DNA of 64,000 nt from positions 625,001 through 689,000 of the forward strand of contig CM073536.1 of NCBI GenBank assembly GCA_037074615.1, read 5' to 3'. Position numbers and translations under genes: made by a program. Every line of letters begins with the position of its first letter. The first letter of the stretch is position 1. Shown here one piece after another: positions 48,512 to 61,250 of the stretch. The notes beneath the pieces were generated by a model. That model was not told the DNA's origin. It made no database searches and worked only from the letters and a program-made list of their open reading frames with translations. This DNA comes from Leucaena leucocephala. Its lineage: Eukaryota; Streptophyta; Magnoliopsida; Fabales; Fabaceae.

Positions 48512-50264
48512 AGCACAGTTGCAACATTGTTAATTGATTAATTACTTGTTTGCAATGGGTTGAATGTGCATGGATTTTCTCATTTCCTCTCAATTGTGTC
48601 ACTTGTCGTTATTGAACTAGATGTGAAGAGCATGATGGTGTGGATTAATTTCTTTTGGTAAAATGTTGACGTGGTTTAATTGGAAGTATGATTTAACGAG
48701 AGCTTACGGCTTAAAGTTAAGCTGTTGAGATAGAGAAATACGTTTATTTATTATTTTTTAAATTTTGAAAAAGAAAATGTGTATTTCTCGTGTTTGGTAT
48801 GAAATTGTATATCTTATTTCTAAAAAAAATATTTTTTCGAACTTACCAAATTTGTTCCATCACAAAAGAAAATGGGCATTGTTTTTATACAGAAGTTTAC
48901 GACCTAATATCGTCACATGCTTCCTCATAAGTGCAATAAATAAAACGACTTTTGCACCCTAACATGTCATAGTGGCATAAATTCCTGCTTGAAATAGGGG
49001 AGATTCAGGGAAGCGCTGAATTTTATTGCGTTAAATCTTAGAAACGAAATTATAATCGACTTAAAATGATAAGGAATAAATAAATAAATTTTAAAATTAT
49101 AGAAAATTATTGTATAATATATATATAAATAAATGATTTTCTTTCACGATTCTGTCAGCCGAACCGCTGCCAATCCAACCAGCCGCCCCTAAGCTAAGAG
49201 GATGGCACAAGCATAAGCAATTAAGCATGCACGTTATTGAAGAGTTCCGCCATGTTTGGTATAAGCTACGATAAAGGATTTCGATTTCTTTTTCTCTTAA
49301 AAAAAATCTTTCAGGGAATAAAAATGTATTAACTCTAACCATCTTCTCAAGTCAGGACAAGACCTTTTTTTGTTACTTTCTGAAGGATTTTTATGAAAAA
49401 TTATTAAACTTTTTGACACTTAACTTATTTTAACTACCTTGTAAAATAAAGTCAACAGATGGTTATAAAAAAAGAGGGGATTTTAATTTGTTTCACGGTG
49501 CGAAAAGATGTTGCCGCGGGTTCAATAATTTATAGATTACTTATCAGTGGCCGAAATTCATCCTATTGAATTAACTGTAATGTGTCCCATTTTAGTTTTC
49601 AGCTTTCTTTCCTTTCTTCGGTGTTATTGTTTTCTTTCTTTGAGCCTTATTTCAATTAGAAACTGGCGGAAAAATGTACTTTAATTCATTTGAGAGAGAC
49701 TTTCAGAAGGACTAAATGAAAAATTTGGCAAATTGTGAATGAAAACCGCAATCCTCAAAATAAGAAACACTTCGATGTTAGGTACTCGTCTACATCGATG
49801 AGTTTGTCACTTTGTGGCAGCTTAGCTCACTATCCATCCACACAAGAATATTCTAACAGGCCGGAACCCCCCCCCCCCCCCCCCCCCACCCAATTAAACA
49901 GATGTTGCGTTTGGTGCTATCCCCACAATTTCCATCAGCTTTCTCATGCTTCCCTTAATCGTCGGGGAGGAAGTTCCTGTAGCTTCCCGTTTTCTCTCGA
50001 GTAATCTTCAACTTACTTTTTGATTCATGAATTCAGTTCTCGAGTCATGCAGTGGTACAAGCGTCTGGGCTTTTTCTTATTGGAAATTGCCATATGAAAA
50101 ATGCCAAATTTTATCTGATTATCGATGTCCATGAAAATAATAAGTTTGCCTTCCTGTTCTAGTTTTGATTATTTGGGTTTCTAATATTTGAACTCCGCAA
50201 TATGCAGGCCCTTGAAAACTGAATTCTAAGCTCCACTGCGAAGTCGGAATTTGGGTACAATATA
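48512..50264. other. Upstream region of phytoene desaturase
   Basis: Non-coding, about 1.75 kb, containing the PDS promoter and leader. A run of 21 cytosines lies at 49867-49887. A possible leader intron ends at ATATGCAG (about 50207), close before the ATG. I could not identify a TATA box with confidence. Confidence 0.45.
49867..49887 (+). repeat. C21 homopolymer
   Basis: Twenty-one consecutive C residues, then ACCC. The run is about 380 bp upstream of the PDS start codon. Confidence 0.9.
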
Positions 50265-53200
50265 ATGGCTGTATGTGGGTGTATATCTACGGCTCATATG
50301 AATTGGCAGAGTAATATAATGGGAACAAGTGATATAGGACCTACCCCAGGATTTGGTTATCGGAATACATCAAGCCAAAAGATTTCGTTAGCGTTTGGAG
50401 GAAGCGAGTCCATGGGTCTTAGATTGAGACTTCCTTACACACGCTCTTTTAAGAGCAGTCTGAGGAAGAATGGCTTTCCCTTGCAGGTTAGTATGCTTCG
50501 GTGGGTATTGTTTAATCAGTTCTTCGTTGGCACACAGGTAAATAATAACGGCTGACTTGCAACACAGGTAGTTTGCATTGACTATCCAAGGCCAGAGCTT
50601 GAAAATACAGTTAATTTCTTAGAAGCTGCTTACTTGTCTTCAACCTTTCGCACTTCATCACGTCCAACAAAACCATTAGAGGTTGTTATTGCCGGTGCAG
50701 GTAATGAGAGGCTATGTCAACTGAAAGTAGTGTTTGTGCCCATTTAGAAAATAGAACTTGTAATTTTTGTGACTAATCTGTTGTTTTCCTTGCTGAACTA
50801 TACGATTTATCCGATTAAGGAACGCTCTTCCTTCTTTTTACTAATAACTATATTAAGCTGGTTTGTGCTTTCTGTGTCGACATGGACAAAGGAAGACACT
50901 CACTCATGCAGATGTCATTTTGAGTGTGGAATAATTTGCTATTTGTTCTTCTATGTGTCTGCAAGTAGTCCAAACTACTATTTCTTTTGTCAAATCTCTA
51001 ACACAGTAACACCTCCAAATCATACTGTTTGTTTGTCACAGGATTAGCCGGTTTGTCAACTGCGAAATATTTGGCAGATGCTGGTCATAAACCTATACTA
51101 CTGGAGGCAAGAGATGTTCTAGGTGGAAAGGTTTTCCTACCACCTTGTTTTTGACCTAGACAACTTACACGCATTTTTGCTTGCTGATTAATACTGTAAG
51201 ATTATATGATATGACTAATAAGTAGTAAGGAGGGTAAAAAGGCAAATTAATGGGACAGTTGCGACTCAATAGTAGAAAAAAGCACTGGGCAGTTAGCTGG
51301 AGCTGTCGAGTCTGTTAGAGTCATTGAGTTCATTAGGAGCTGTTTGAGAGTTGAGTTGAATTCCCACCAATGATCAACTGCCTCTCAAGTAGCATGAGAG
51401 AAGGAAAGGAATATGTACAAGTTTGAGGGAAATAGAAGTCATCTTGGCACTCATAATTTTCCACAAATGTAAGACGTTTCTCTATCTATATGAACTAGGT
51501 GTTGAGTACTGAGAGTATGGATAGAAAGGTCTGAACTGCATTGGAAGGCTTATTGCAGATTAATCACATACATGAAGCTTATTTATTATATTTCAATTTT
51601 AAATGTTGTGAATTTACTTTTTGTCTCGTTTCCTAAGGTTGCTGCCTGGAAAGATGAAGATGGAGACTGGTATGAGACTGGCTTACACATATTCTGTAAG
51701 TTGCTATAAGCTATTATTATGTCTCTCTCTTGATGTTTTCATTCTAAGTTGATCTTATTAGAATCGATCTATTCAAAATTTAGTAAATTGTATTATTGTG
51801 ATTATCTGAATCCTGTTTGGTTGTAGTTACTCATACGCTAAGAATATTTTTGTTGTTGCCAAAGTTGGAGCATACCCCAATGTTCAGAACCTATTTGGAG
51901 AACTGGGTATCAATGATCGGTTACAGTGGAAGGAACATTCTATGATTTTTGCTATGCCAAATAAGCCTGGACAGTTCAGTCGATTTGATTTTCCTGAAGT
52001 CCTCCCTGCTCCTTTGAATGGTTAGATATTCGCATTTACCATTGTAATACTTGAAATATAAGTTATTAATGATAGTTTTGATATGGAATATTGTCTGTGT
52101 CCTTCTAGTGTTAGAAAACCTACAATACTAGAGCTTTTCATTTGTCTGATGCAAAGTGTATGCTTGTACTTGTGCTCTTCCTGTCTCTAGTTTTTTCTTT
52201 CCACGATTATTATATAATGTTTACTAGTGTTCCTTCTGTGGTTTTGATTTATAGGAATATGGGCAATATGGAGGAACAGTGAGATGCTGACTTGGCCAGA
52301 GAAAGTCAAGTTTGCCATTGGATTGCTGCCAGCTATTCTTGGCGGGCAGGATTATATTGAGGCTCAAGATGGTTTATCTGTTCAGGAGTGGATGAGAAAG
52401 CAGGTGACAATTTTTTTGGGTGTTGGTTGTTGGCTAACTTTCAGTGGATCTAAGTAGCTTGGCTACTTCACAAACCAAGATCATGAGAAAGCAGGCGTAA
52501 CATGTTTTCTTCTCATTGCAGGGTGTACCTGAACGAGTAACTGATGAGGTGTTCATAGCAATGTCAAAAGCCCTAAACTTCATCAACCCTGATGAACTTT
52601 CAATGCAGTGTATCTTGATAGCTTTAAACCGATTTCTTCAGGTGCGATCATTTCCATATCTCTAATAGTATTGTTTCAAAAGATCACTTCACACCCTGGA
52701 TCATATTTTAATGGATGCAGATTAATAATTAGAAACAATTTCATCTGTAATTGACATGATTTGGTTTAGAACAACAGAAGATTCTTGACAAATTTTCACA
52801 CAAGACCATTAGCTGAACACCAGAAACAGGTCAAACAAATTTTGAATGGAAAAATAGATCATATTTTCAAACTGTTAAGTTGAACAAAGTAGACTTAGCT
52901 CCTCCTAAAACTTCCACAATGACACAACAGGAAGAACTCAAATCAGATAGACCCAACATTTTCCAGAAATATCAAATGCATAGAAAGAATGGAGTATAGT
53001 TGTTTCGTAAAGAACTACCCTTGAAAAGCAAAGCTTAATGGTTTGTGTATAATTAAATATTCCAATAGGAGAAGCATGGTTCAAAAATGGCCTTTTTGGA
53101 TGGGAATCCCCCAGAAAGACTCTGCATGCCAATCGTTGATCATATTCGATCCTTGGGTGGTGAAGTTCATCTCAATTCTCGCATTCAAAAAATTGAGCTG

Positions 53201-55006
53201 AATGATGAAGGGACAGTAAAGAATTTGTTATTAAATAATGGGAAGGTGACTGAAGGAGATGTTTATGTGATGGCAACCCCAGGTATCATTTTTCTTATTT
53301 CATCTCCTTGTAATTGTTCTTTTTTTTTATTATTTTGGGATTCTTACTTTCCGTTTCTTCACATTTTTACTTTCATTCAATTAGTTGATACCCTGAAGCT
53401 TCTTCTGCCTAACGACTGGAAAGAAATTCCATATTTCAAGAAATTGGAGAAACTGGTTGGGGTTCCGGTCATAAATGTTCACATATGGTCAGTGATGACT
53501 TTTACTGTGGAAAACTAGCTGTTTGTCTTTGTGCTCGCCAAATTCGCTTTCATATAATTGTTATAGTTATGGTCATTGTTATTTATTGTTGCTGCCATAT
53601 ATGTATGTAGAGTTTAATATTCCCAATTTAGTCATTGAGGAACATAAGAGATTGGGTTGTCAGACATCCCTTGCAGTGTGCGCAGTATTACTTTTCATTA
53701 TATATTTATTAATCTTCCACGACAAGGACAAAAATATTTATCTTAGAAGTACTTTTCCCACTGGTTTGGTAACATAATATGCCTCGTGCAGGTTTGATAG
53801 AAAACTGAAGAACACGTACGATCACCTACTCTTTAGCAGGTCTTTCTCTCACTTTGGATGAATTACAATGTCTAGAAGGGATAGAAAATTTTTATCAATG
53901 ATTTCTGGACCTCACCCTCACTGATGTTCATATTTTTTCTTCTTCATGCAGAAGTCCCCTTCTGAGTGTATATGCTGACATGTCGGTAACTTGTAAGGTA
54001 AAAGCCACTTGTCATTTTGAATAGATTTATCTTGATGTATTTCCTCAAACCACCAAGATGCATTTGTTCCCATACGATCTCTTCTCTCCCGTCATTTTTC
54101 TCTCTCTTCACAAATCATTTTAGATTTCAGCTATTTATGTATGCTTTTATCATATTCATATAACTCAATTTAATCTGCATTTACCCCCAATGTATGGTTA
54201 CGATTGCATGTGGGGATTTAGTTGGGTAAGGAGATGAATTTGTTGCCTCTGGTTTATATATGAAAAGTACCTTTTCGTGTTTCATTATCTGACACAGGAA
54301 TATTATAGCCCAAATCAATCTATGCTGGAGCTGGTTTTTGCACCAGCTGAAGAATGGATTTCACGCAGTGATAAGGATATTATTGAGGCCACAATTAAGG
54401 AACTTTCCAAACTCTTTCCGGATGAAATTTCTGCAGGCCAAAGCAAAGCAAAGATAGTCAAGTACCATGTTGTTAAAACACCAAGGTTCGATTGATTTGC
54501 CACAGGGATGGGTTATTCCCTTTGAAGTTCTCTGAATATTGACTGTTAAGTGTTAACTAAAATATGGAAAATATAAGTTATTATAAAATTGGGTTTTGCA
54601 GGAATGCTTTTTGACTGAACTAGTCAACTATTAACAGAAAGCTATTACATTTTGATGACTTAAGAAGTTATACTGAATAAATTTGTCAGGTCTGTTTACA
54701 AAACTGTTCCAAATTGTGAGCCTTGCCGTCCTGTACAAAGATCTCCCATAGAGGGTTTCTATTTAGCTGGTGATTACACGAAACAAAAGTATTTAGCTTC
54801 AATGGAAGGTGCTGTTCTTTCCGGAAAGCTCTGTGCTCAGGCTATTGTACAGGTAAAGCTGGAGCTGAAATGTCTTAATATCATACATTTTCCGATGACA
54901 TTGATGAATAAAGCACTTCAATTATGAATTCTTGTCCTGAAATGTGTAGGATTCTCAGCTGCTTGTGGCACGGGGGCAGACAAGGAGGGTTCAAGCAAGT
55001 GTTTGA
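50265..55006 (+). CDS. PDS: 15-cis-phytoene desaturase, chloroplastic
   Basis: Fourteen exons: 50265-50486, 50568-50700, 51042-51130, 51638-51695, 51865-52020, 52255-52403, 52522-52641, 53069-53282, 53385-53487, 53792-53839, 53952-53997, 54298-54485, 54690-54852 and 54950-55006. Phases agree and give 581 aa, the usual length, with the usual 14-exon structure. A Ser-rich transit peptide leads into VVCIDYPRPELENTVNFLEA and the FAD-binding Rossmann motif GAGLAG (117-122). The C-terminal FAD/substrate region reads PIEGFYLAGDYTKQKYLASM. The enzyme introduces two trans double bonds into 15-cis-phytoene using plastoquinone as acceptor, on plastid membranes. Its product goes on to zeta-carotene isomerase and desaturase. 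It is the target of bleaching herbicides such as norflurazon. No lesions were seen. Confidence 0.97.
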
Positions 55007-57118
55007 GTGAATCTGGAATCAAACATGGATTCTACACTTGTGGATAAGCATCATTTTAAAATTTCCATCAAGTCAGCATTAATCATATCATACCATTAAT
55101 GACTCAGCTTCTGAAACTAAGGAGCCTTCATGTGAAGATTTTCTGGATTCTTTATGGAAAATATCTAACTTGCAGACGATGTGAGCAATAATATACAAGG
55201 AAAAACCGATTTTAGAAGATATAGCAGCAAAAGTATTCGGAGGAAGCTCTGGTTTGAGCATTCACTTGTAAGGTTATCAAGAATCAAATTATCAAATTCT
55301 GTTGCTGATATTAGTCTCTCCAATCTCAAAATGGTGTGTATAATACATGTGAGGATACCATATATATAATTTTATCATGTTCTATCTCCATATAAATTTT
55401 GTGATTTTTATTTATTTATTTGTTGCCTCGATTATTTACGTTCTCTCACTTCTCTGTTTTTGTGTTGCAAAAAAGCAGCTTTTTTTTTTTTGACCTAAAG
55501 TTGTTTCTAAGCTTTCGTTATGAATTTGAAGTTACTATATATTCGTGGGATTATGTACCTTAAAGGAGGGCAAAGACAATTAAGGATCCTATTAAACCAC
55601 TGATTTCAGTTACATACCTCCAATTATTAAAATTTTATTAAAGAACCACTAGGAAACAGCCTCATTATCAGATGGATAATCTGATTTTCACAAGTATTAT
55701 TTCTGGAATACACAACTAATTTTATGTTTGAAAAAGAGAGAAGTTTAAATTAATTGGTTTAGGTTATTATAATTGTCATTAATTCATTATTATTGCTTGG
55801 GATCAATTCACTACGTGCTCTCACTTTCCTGGTTATGCTCCATAATTCAATAGTACTATTTTTTATCTTAATTATAAGTGTTAGTTAATTTTTTTAGATA
55901 GATCTAAAAAGCTAAATAAAAAAATTAATTATAATTAATATAAAAGCTAATTGAATAATTTAGATAGATTGAAGTGTATATAATATGAATTCATCTTGAA
56001 GGGTTAGATTTAATCATAAGTAATTAAATTATTTGTATTCTTTAATTTTTTTCAAAAAATTTAACTAACTCTTATAATTAGGATTGGATAGAGTATTATC
56101 TTTTGATTTTGGAGTCACCCAAGGAGTTTGAAATTGCCACTTTAAATTCTAAATTATGTCTACTTTCTATTAGTATATGATTATTTAATTATTTATAATT
56201 TTAAAGCAATCCCTCATGTTAAAAATATTTTAAAACATCAATATTGAATCTCAAAACGAAAAAAAGAAGAAGGAAAGAAAAAATTAGAATAATCTTTTAT
56301 CTTTAGTTGTATTTGTATCTCTATTTAAGATGATAAAGTCGGGCATTAAATGGTTGTTAAACAAGGGAAAAGAGCTAATAATGCTAAGACCTCACATTGT
56401 GTTGAGTCATGGTCAACATGTTAATGAAAATTATCAAACTCCAATTAATATACCAATATAACTCTACTCAAAGTAAATCCACAGGGCCTCCCTTTTATTA
56501 AAAGAAGGGGGAGGCTTCCCAGTTCCCATGTGTTTTCCTTTATTAAAGCATAATCACTTACCGGCAACGCTCATTTGTCAATTATTATTTATTAAAACAT
56601 AATCATTCGCGTCAGCGGTTCAAGTGGAATAAAACATTTTTAACAAGTAAAAGGATGGGAGAATTGGGAAAAATAGTTTCATTCTTGAGAATGATTTAAT
56701 ACATTTTTATACGTACAGAAAATTAGTATTTTATAAATTTATATATAAAAAATATTAATACTCTGATTTATATCTTTCTTGTTAATTAAATTTTTAATTA
56801 GAGATTTTTCTTAATTTTTTTAAAAGGATACAATCCCACTACAAAAACAGAACATAATTTACGGTCGCTTGTTCTAAATATTTTTAAATCATATTCCTTT
56901 TTTCCCGACCTCACAGTGATTTTTTCATTATTTCTCAGAATTTAGTGCACCCTGTTATTGCATGAATCTTTGGTCAAGCCAATGTGACCCACATTCTCTT
57001 CAGTCAACACGGGTCAATCCACATGTTTCACGCCCTGTGATCTTGGAGTTTTAATATTAGTCTCCCACTCTCTCCCTCCCACCAGCCAAAGCCTCGAAAT
57101 TTGATTTCACTACCTCTC
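55007..57118. other. Spacer between PDS and amidase A
   Basis: The PDS 3' UTR (roughly to 55400), then about 1.7 kb of AT-rich non-coding DNA with a MITE-like element at 55869-56083. No coding signal was found. Confidence 0.5.
55869..56083. mobile_element. MITE-like element with about 30-bp terminal inverted repeats
   Basis: The left end reads TTAATTATAAGTGTTAGTTA and the right end, on the complementary strand, reads CTAATTATAAGAGTTAGTTA. The inverted match continues for about 30 bases with few mismatches. It is about 215 bp, AT-rich and non-coding. The target duplication is not clear. Confidence 0.65.
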
Positions 57119-59180
57119 ATGGCTTCCCATTCTTCAGGACTTAGCCTCTCTTTGATCCTCCATTTCCTTCTTCTTCTTCTTCTTCTTCTCCTTCTGCTCT
57201 TCGTAACCATACAAGGCAAGCCTCTTTCTTCCTCAATAAGAGAAGCCACCGTGAGCGATCTCCAACTCGCCTTCCACAGAAACCAATTAACCTCCAGGCA
57301 GCTCGTTCAGTTCTACATCCGAGAAATCCACAAGCTCAACCCTATTCTCAAGGGCGTGTTGGAGCTTAATCCCGATGCTCTAGCCCAAGCTGATAGGGCC
57401 GATCAAGAACGACGTCGTGCGGGACTTCCTCTGCCAATATTGCACGGAATCCCTATTCTGGTGAAGGATAACATTGCAACCAATGATAAGATGAACACAA
57501 CGGCTGGCTCGTATGCACTTCTGGGGTCTGTGGTGCCTAGAGACGCAGGGGTGGTCTTAAAGCTGAGGAAAGCTGGGGCTATCATCTTAGGGAAGGCTAC
57601 ATTGAGCGAGTGGTCCTATGCCAGAGGAAATAACATACCCTTTGGTTGGAGTGCTAGAGGTGGACAAGGAAAGGTGAATTACTTTTCTCTATCATGTGTG
57701 GGATTTTCTTTTCCTCTGCTTACAGTTATACAGTCTGCTTAGGAAACTAGATCCTTATCCCTTGTTTGATTATAAAGTTAGTAGTTTAACTTTTGGACGT
57801 TAACATAATGCTTTTGAGAACCAATCACTGCATTCTTAGATTGTGATCCTTGTGTTGTATTTACTGCAGAATCCATACACAATGGGTGATCCTTGTGGGT
57901 CTAGTAGCGGATCTGCAATATCAGTTGCAGCAAATCTTGTAACAGTGTCTCTTGGTACTGAGACTGATGGCTCCATTTTATGTCCTTCCAATTCTAACTC
58001 TGTAGTTGGCATCAAACCAACCGTTGGTCTCACTAGCAGAGATGGAGTTGTTCACATCACACCTAGACAAGACACAGTAGGGTAAGTCAACTTCAAGTTA
58101 CATTAAACACGTTTCATCTGATCTTCTTAAACACATGTTCTTGTACAAATTACACAATTTGTTGTGCTATGTTCCCCAATGGGTCTATCTCATATGTTTC
58201 CAAATGTTGCAGACCAATTTGCAGGACCGTATCAGATGCTGCATATGTTCTTGAAGCCATTTCAGGCAAGGACATTAGGGATAAGGCAACCATTGAAGCA
58301 TCAAAGTATGTCCCAAAAGGAGGATATGCTCAGTTTCTGAGAAAAGATGGTCTAAGAGAAAAGAGAGTTGGAATAGTGAGACTTTTCTATGATTTTGGCA
58401 ATGATTCTTTCCTGCAGAAAACTTATGAGCGACACCTGAAGACACTGAGGTATATATTGAAAACTATCATGAATGGTTCAAATCAGTTCTGGCAAAATGT
58501 TAAGGTGAGCTATTAATACTTTGATTCATATTTTAGGCAACGAGGCGCTGTTTTGGTTGACAATTTGGTGATAGATTACATTGATGAACTTTTTACTGGC
58601 TCGAGTGAAGACATCGCAATGTCAATTGAATTCAAACTATCTCTGAACTCATACCTTAAAAACCTGGTTGCTTCCCCAGTGAGAACCTTAGCAGATGTAA
58701 TTGCCTTCAACAAGAAACATGCAAAATTGGTAAGGATGTTGTTCATGTTATTAGGCTCTAATTTAGAAAAAAATAAAAGTTTTGGCAAAGCATTTGACAG
58801 TGTTTAGGAAATTGCAGGAGAAACTTGAGTATGACCAGGGCTTTATGGTGAAAGCTGAAAAGACAAATGGAATTGGGAAAATAGAGAATGAAGCATTATC
58901 AAACATGACAAGGTTGTCTCAGAATGGATTTGAGAAACTTATGAAAATGAATAAACTTGATGCAGTGGCAATCCCTGGTTCAACTTTTAGTCGTGTACTT
59001 GCCATTGGAGGTTATCCTGGAATCGTTGTGCCTGCAGGGTACAACAAGGACGAGCCATTTGGGATTTGCTTTGGAGGGTTGAGAGGCTCAGAGCCAAAGC
59101 TCATTGAAATTGCTTATTCATTTGAACAAGCTACTAAGATTAGGAGGCCACCTCCGCGCCTTCATAAGCTAAAAGCTTAA
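57119..59180 (+). CDS. Secreted amidase-signature protein, copy A (519 aa)
   Basis: Five exons: 57119-57673, 57870-58081, 58213-58449, 58537-58729 and 58818-59180, phases consistent. Residues 1-33 are a signal peptide with an 11-Leu core encoded by a (CTT)n run. The amidase-signature triad is present: Lys116 (ILVKDNIA), the cis-Ser in CGSSSGSAIS (about 197-198) and nucleophile Ser220 (ETDGSIL). It resembles the plant 'probable amidase' group of AT4G34880. Family members hydrolyse amide bonds; the substrate cannot be read from the sequence. The signal peptide suggests the secretory pathway or apoplast. The start is the ATG before MASHSSGLSL, which is also used by the tandem copy. All catalytic residues are kept and no lesions were seen. 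Confidence 0.9.
57166..57190 (+). repeat. (CTT)n microsatellite inside the amidase A signal peptide
   Basis: Uninterrupted CTT triplets encode the Leu core. The same position in copy B has fewer triplets, so the hydrophobic core differs in length. Confidence 0.85.
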
Positions 59181-59949
59181 ATTAAAATTCATCAGTATTG
59201 TATACTGCAGTCATCACTTACCACTTTCTCAGAATTTGTTCGTTGTAGCCATCATTTACCAAGAATCTGATTCCAATGGTTAAGAAGTACTACTACAAGA
59301 AAATGCCGAATGATCAGTTAAAGCAAATCTACACATTGAGTTATTAAATTTGCGGGGATGAAAAGTTGTTTACAATTAGAGTCGCAACTCATAAATATTT
59401 AGCAGTTGTCCAAGAGGTCCGTGTGGAACTGATTCTTTACAACGAGGTATATCTCTAGTAGAGCCCCTTTTAAAAAAGTATTAATTAATAGTGATATCAT
59501 ATTATATATATTAACACTAGTAACTAATTATCAACATATTAACAAAATATTATTTCCCATCTTTAATATAAAGAACTAGTTAGTTGATTTAAGTATATTA
59601 AAAAATTAAATTAATTAATTAATTATAATTAAATATAATTTTTTTAGATGAATTTATATTATATAATTTTTTAATTTTTATTTAAGAGATTATTTTTATT
59701 ATAAATTGTATACTCGTTAAAATATCTTTTTAAGCAAATAAAGATAAAAAGAAGATTAAATCTAGATAGATTACATTTGGATGGTCGAAATGGGATCAAC
59801 TTTGGTGGTCATCTTCCCATTTGACAGGGACATCCCTGTTGCAGCTACATGCACGGGCTCCCACCCGGCACTGGCAAGACAGCAAATATGTAACAGCAAG
59901 GAAACAACAAAATATGCACGGTTGATTTCACTCCTTCACTCACTCTCTT
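59181..59949. other. Spacer between the two amidase copies
   Basis: The amidase A 3' UTR followed by AT-rich DNA, then about 190 bp of mixed sequence serving as the copy B upstream region. No gene was seen. Confidence 0.5.
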
Positions 59950-61250
59950 ATGGCTTCCCATTCAGAGCTTAGCCTCTCTTTGACCTTCCCTTTCCTTCTT
60001 CTTCTTCTGCTCTCCATAACCACACAAGCCAAGCCTCTCTCCTTCTCAAATATCAGAGAAGCCACAGTGAGAGATCTCCAACTTGCCTTCTACAGAAATC
60101 AACTAACCTCCAGGCAGCTAGTTGAGTTCTACGTTCGAGAAATCCGCAAGCTCAACCCTGTTCTCAAGGGCGTGTTGGAGCTTAATCCCGATTCTCTAGC
60201 CCAGGCTGATAGGGCCGACCAAGAACGACGTCGTGCAGGACGTCCTCTGCCAAAATTGCACGGAATCCCGATTCTGGTGAAGGATAACATTGCATCTAAA
60301 GATAAGATGAACACTACGGCAGGGTCGTATGCGCTTCTGGGGTCTGTGGTGCCTAGAGACGCAGGGGTGGTTTCAAAGTTGAGGAAAGCTGGCGCTATCA
60401 TCTTAGGCAAGGCTACCTTGAGCGAGTGGTCCTATTTCAGGGGAAATAATTTGCCCTCTGGTTGGAGTGCTAGAGGTGGACAAGGCAAGGTGATCGTCAT
60501 CTACTTCTCTGTTTTTTCCCCCTTTCTTCTATGTGTGTTTGGTTCTCTACAGTGTAATATTAGCATAATGGGCTTGTAGTCTGGCGGCTTGAAAGCTCCC
60601 TGTAACTTTTCTGAAGGGGAAAAAATTGATATGCCTCTATATGTATGGTGTTTACACTGCAGAATCCATACACAATGGGTGTTCCTTGTGGTTCTAGTAG
60701 CGGATCTGCAATATCAGTAGCAGCAAATCTTGTGGCACTGTCTCTTGGTACTGAGACTTCTGGCTCCATTTTATGCCCTTCCAGTTATAACTCTGTAGTT
60801 GGCATCAAACCTACCGTTGGTCTCACTAGTAGAGATGGGGTAGTTCCAATCTCCCCAAGACAAGACACTGTAGGGTAAGTTCATTTCTCAATGTTCTTTA
60901 AACAAATTGCAAAATTTGTGTGGGCCATTGTACAATATGAATGTATCCTTAAGCTTGAAACATGTCATTGTTTAATCAAGTGAATAGATCTGTTATCAGT
61001 TTATTTTGTTATAACCATGAATAGTCAAATGTTAAAACAAATTATATTATTGTTCAATTGTGTTTTCTGATGTATAGAAAAGATTTTGAACGTGGGAATG
61101 TGCAGACCTATTTGCAGGACTGTCTCAGATGCTGCGTATGTTCTTGAAGCCATTGTAGGCGTTGACTTCAGGGATAAGGCAACAATTAAAGCATCAAAAT
61201 ATGTCCCAAAAGGTGGATATGCTCAGTTTCTGAGAAAAGATGGTCTAAAA
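59950..61250 (+). pseudogene. Secreted amidase, copy B (3'-truncated tandem duplicate)
   Basis: Exons 59950-60489, 60663-60874 and 61106-about 61250 correspond to exons 1, 2 and the first 60% of exon 3 of copy A, with the same phases and very similar protein. The signal peptide (shorter Leu run), the Lys of ILVKDNIA, CGSSSGSAIS and the nucleophile Ser in ETSGSIL are kept. Homology stops after GGYAQFLRKDGLK. From about 61250 the DNA is an antisense piece of an oil-body-associated-protein gene. Exons 4 and 5 (the C-terminal 40%) are absent from the rest of the window. The open frame runs on through the foreign DNA to a stop at 61407-61409, giving an unrelated tail. It keeps the catalytic residues but lacks much of the fold, so it is probably non-functional. 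Confidence 0.83.

Noticed and set aside
49530..49545. ATCTA-type motif (TAGAT on plus) upstream of PDS as a carotenoid-gene element
   Set aside because: A five-base motif in AT-rich DNA about 730 bp from the ATG is not evidence by itself.
55181..55369. 62-codon plus-strand open frame after PDS
   Set aside because: Lies in the expected PDS 3' UTR; no motif or Kozak context.
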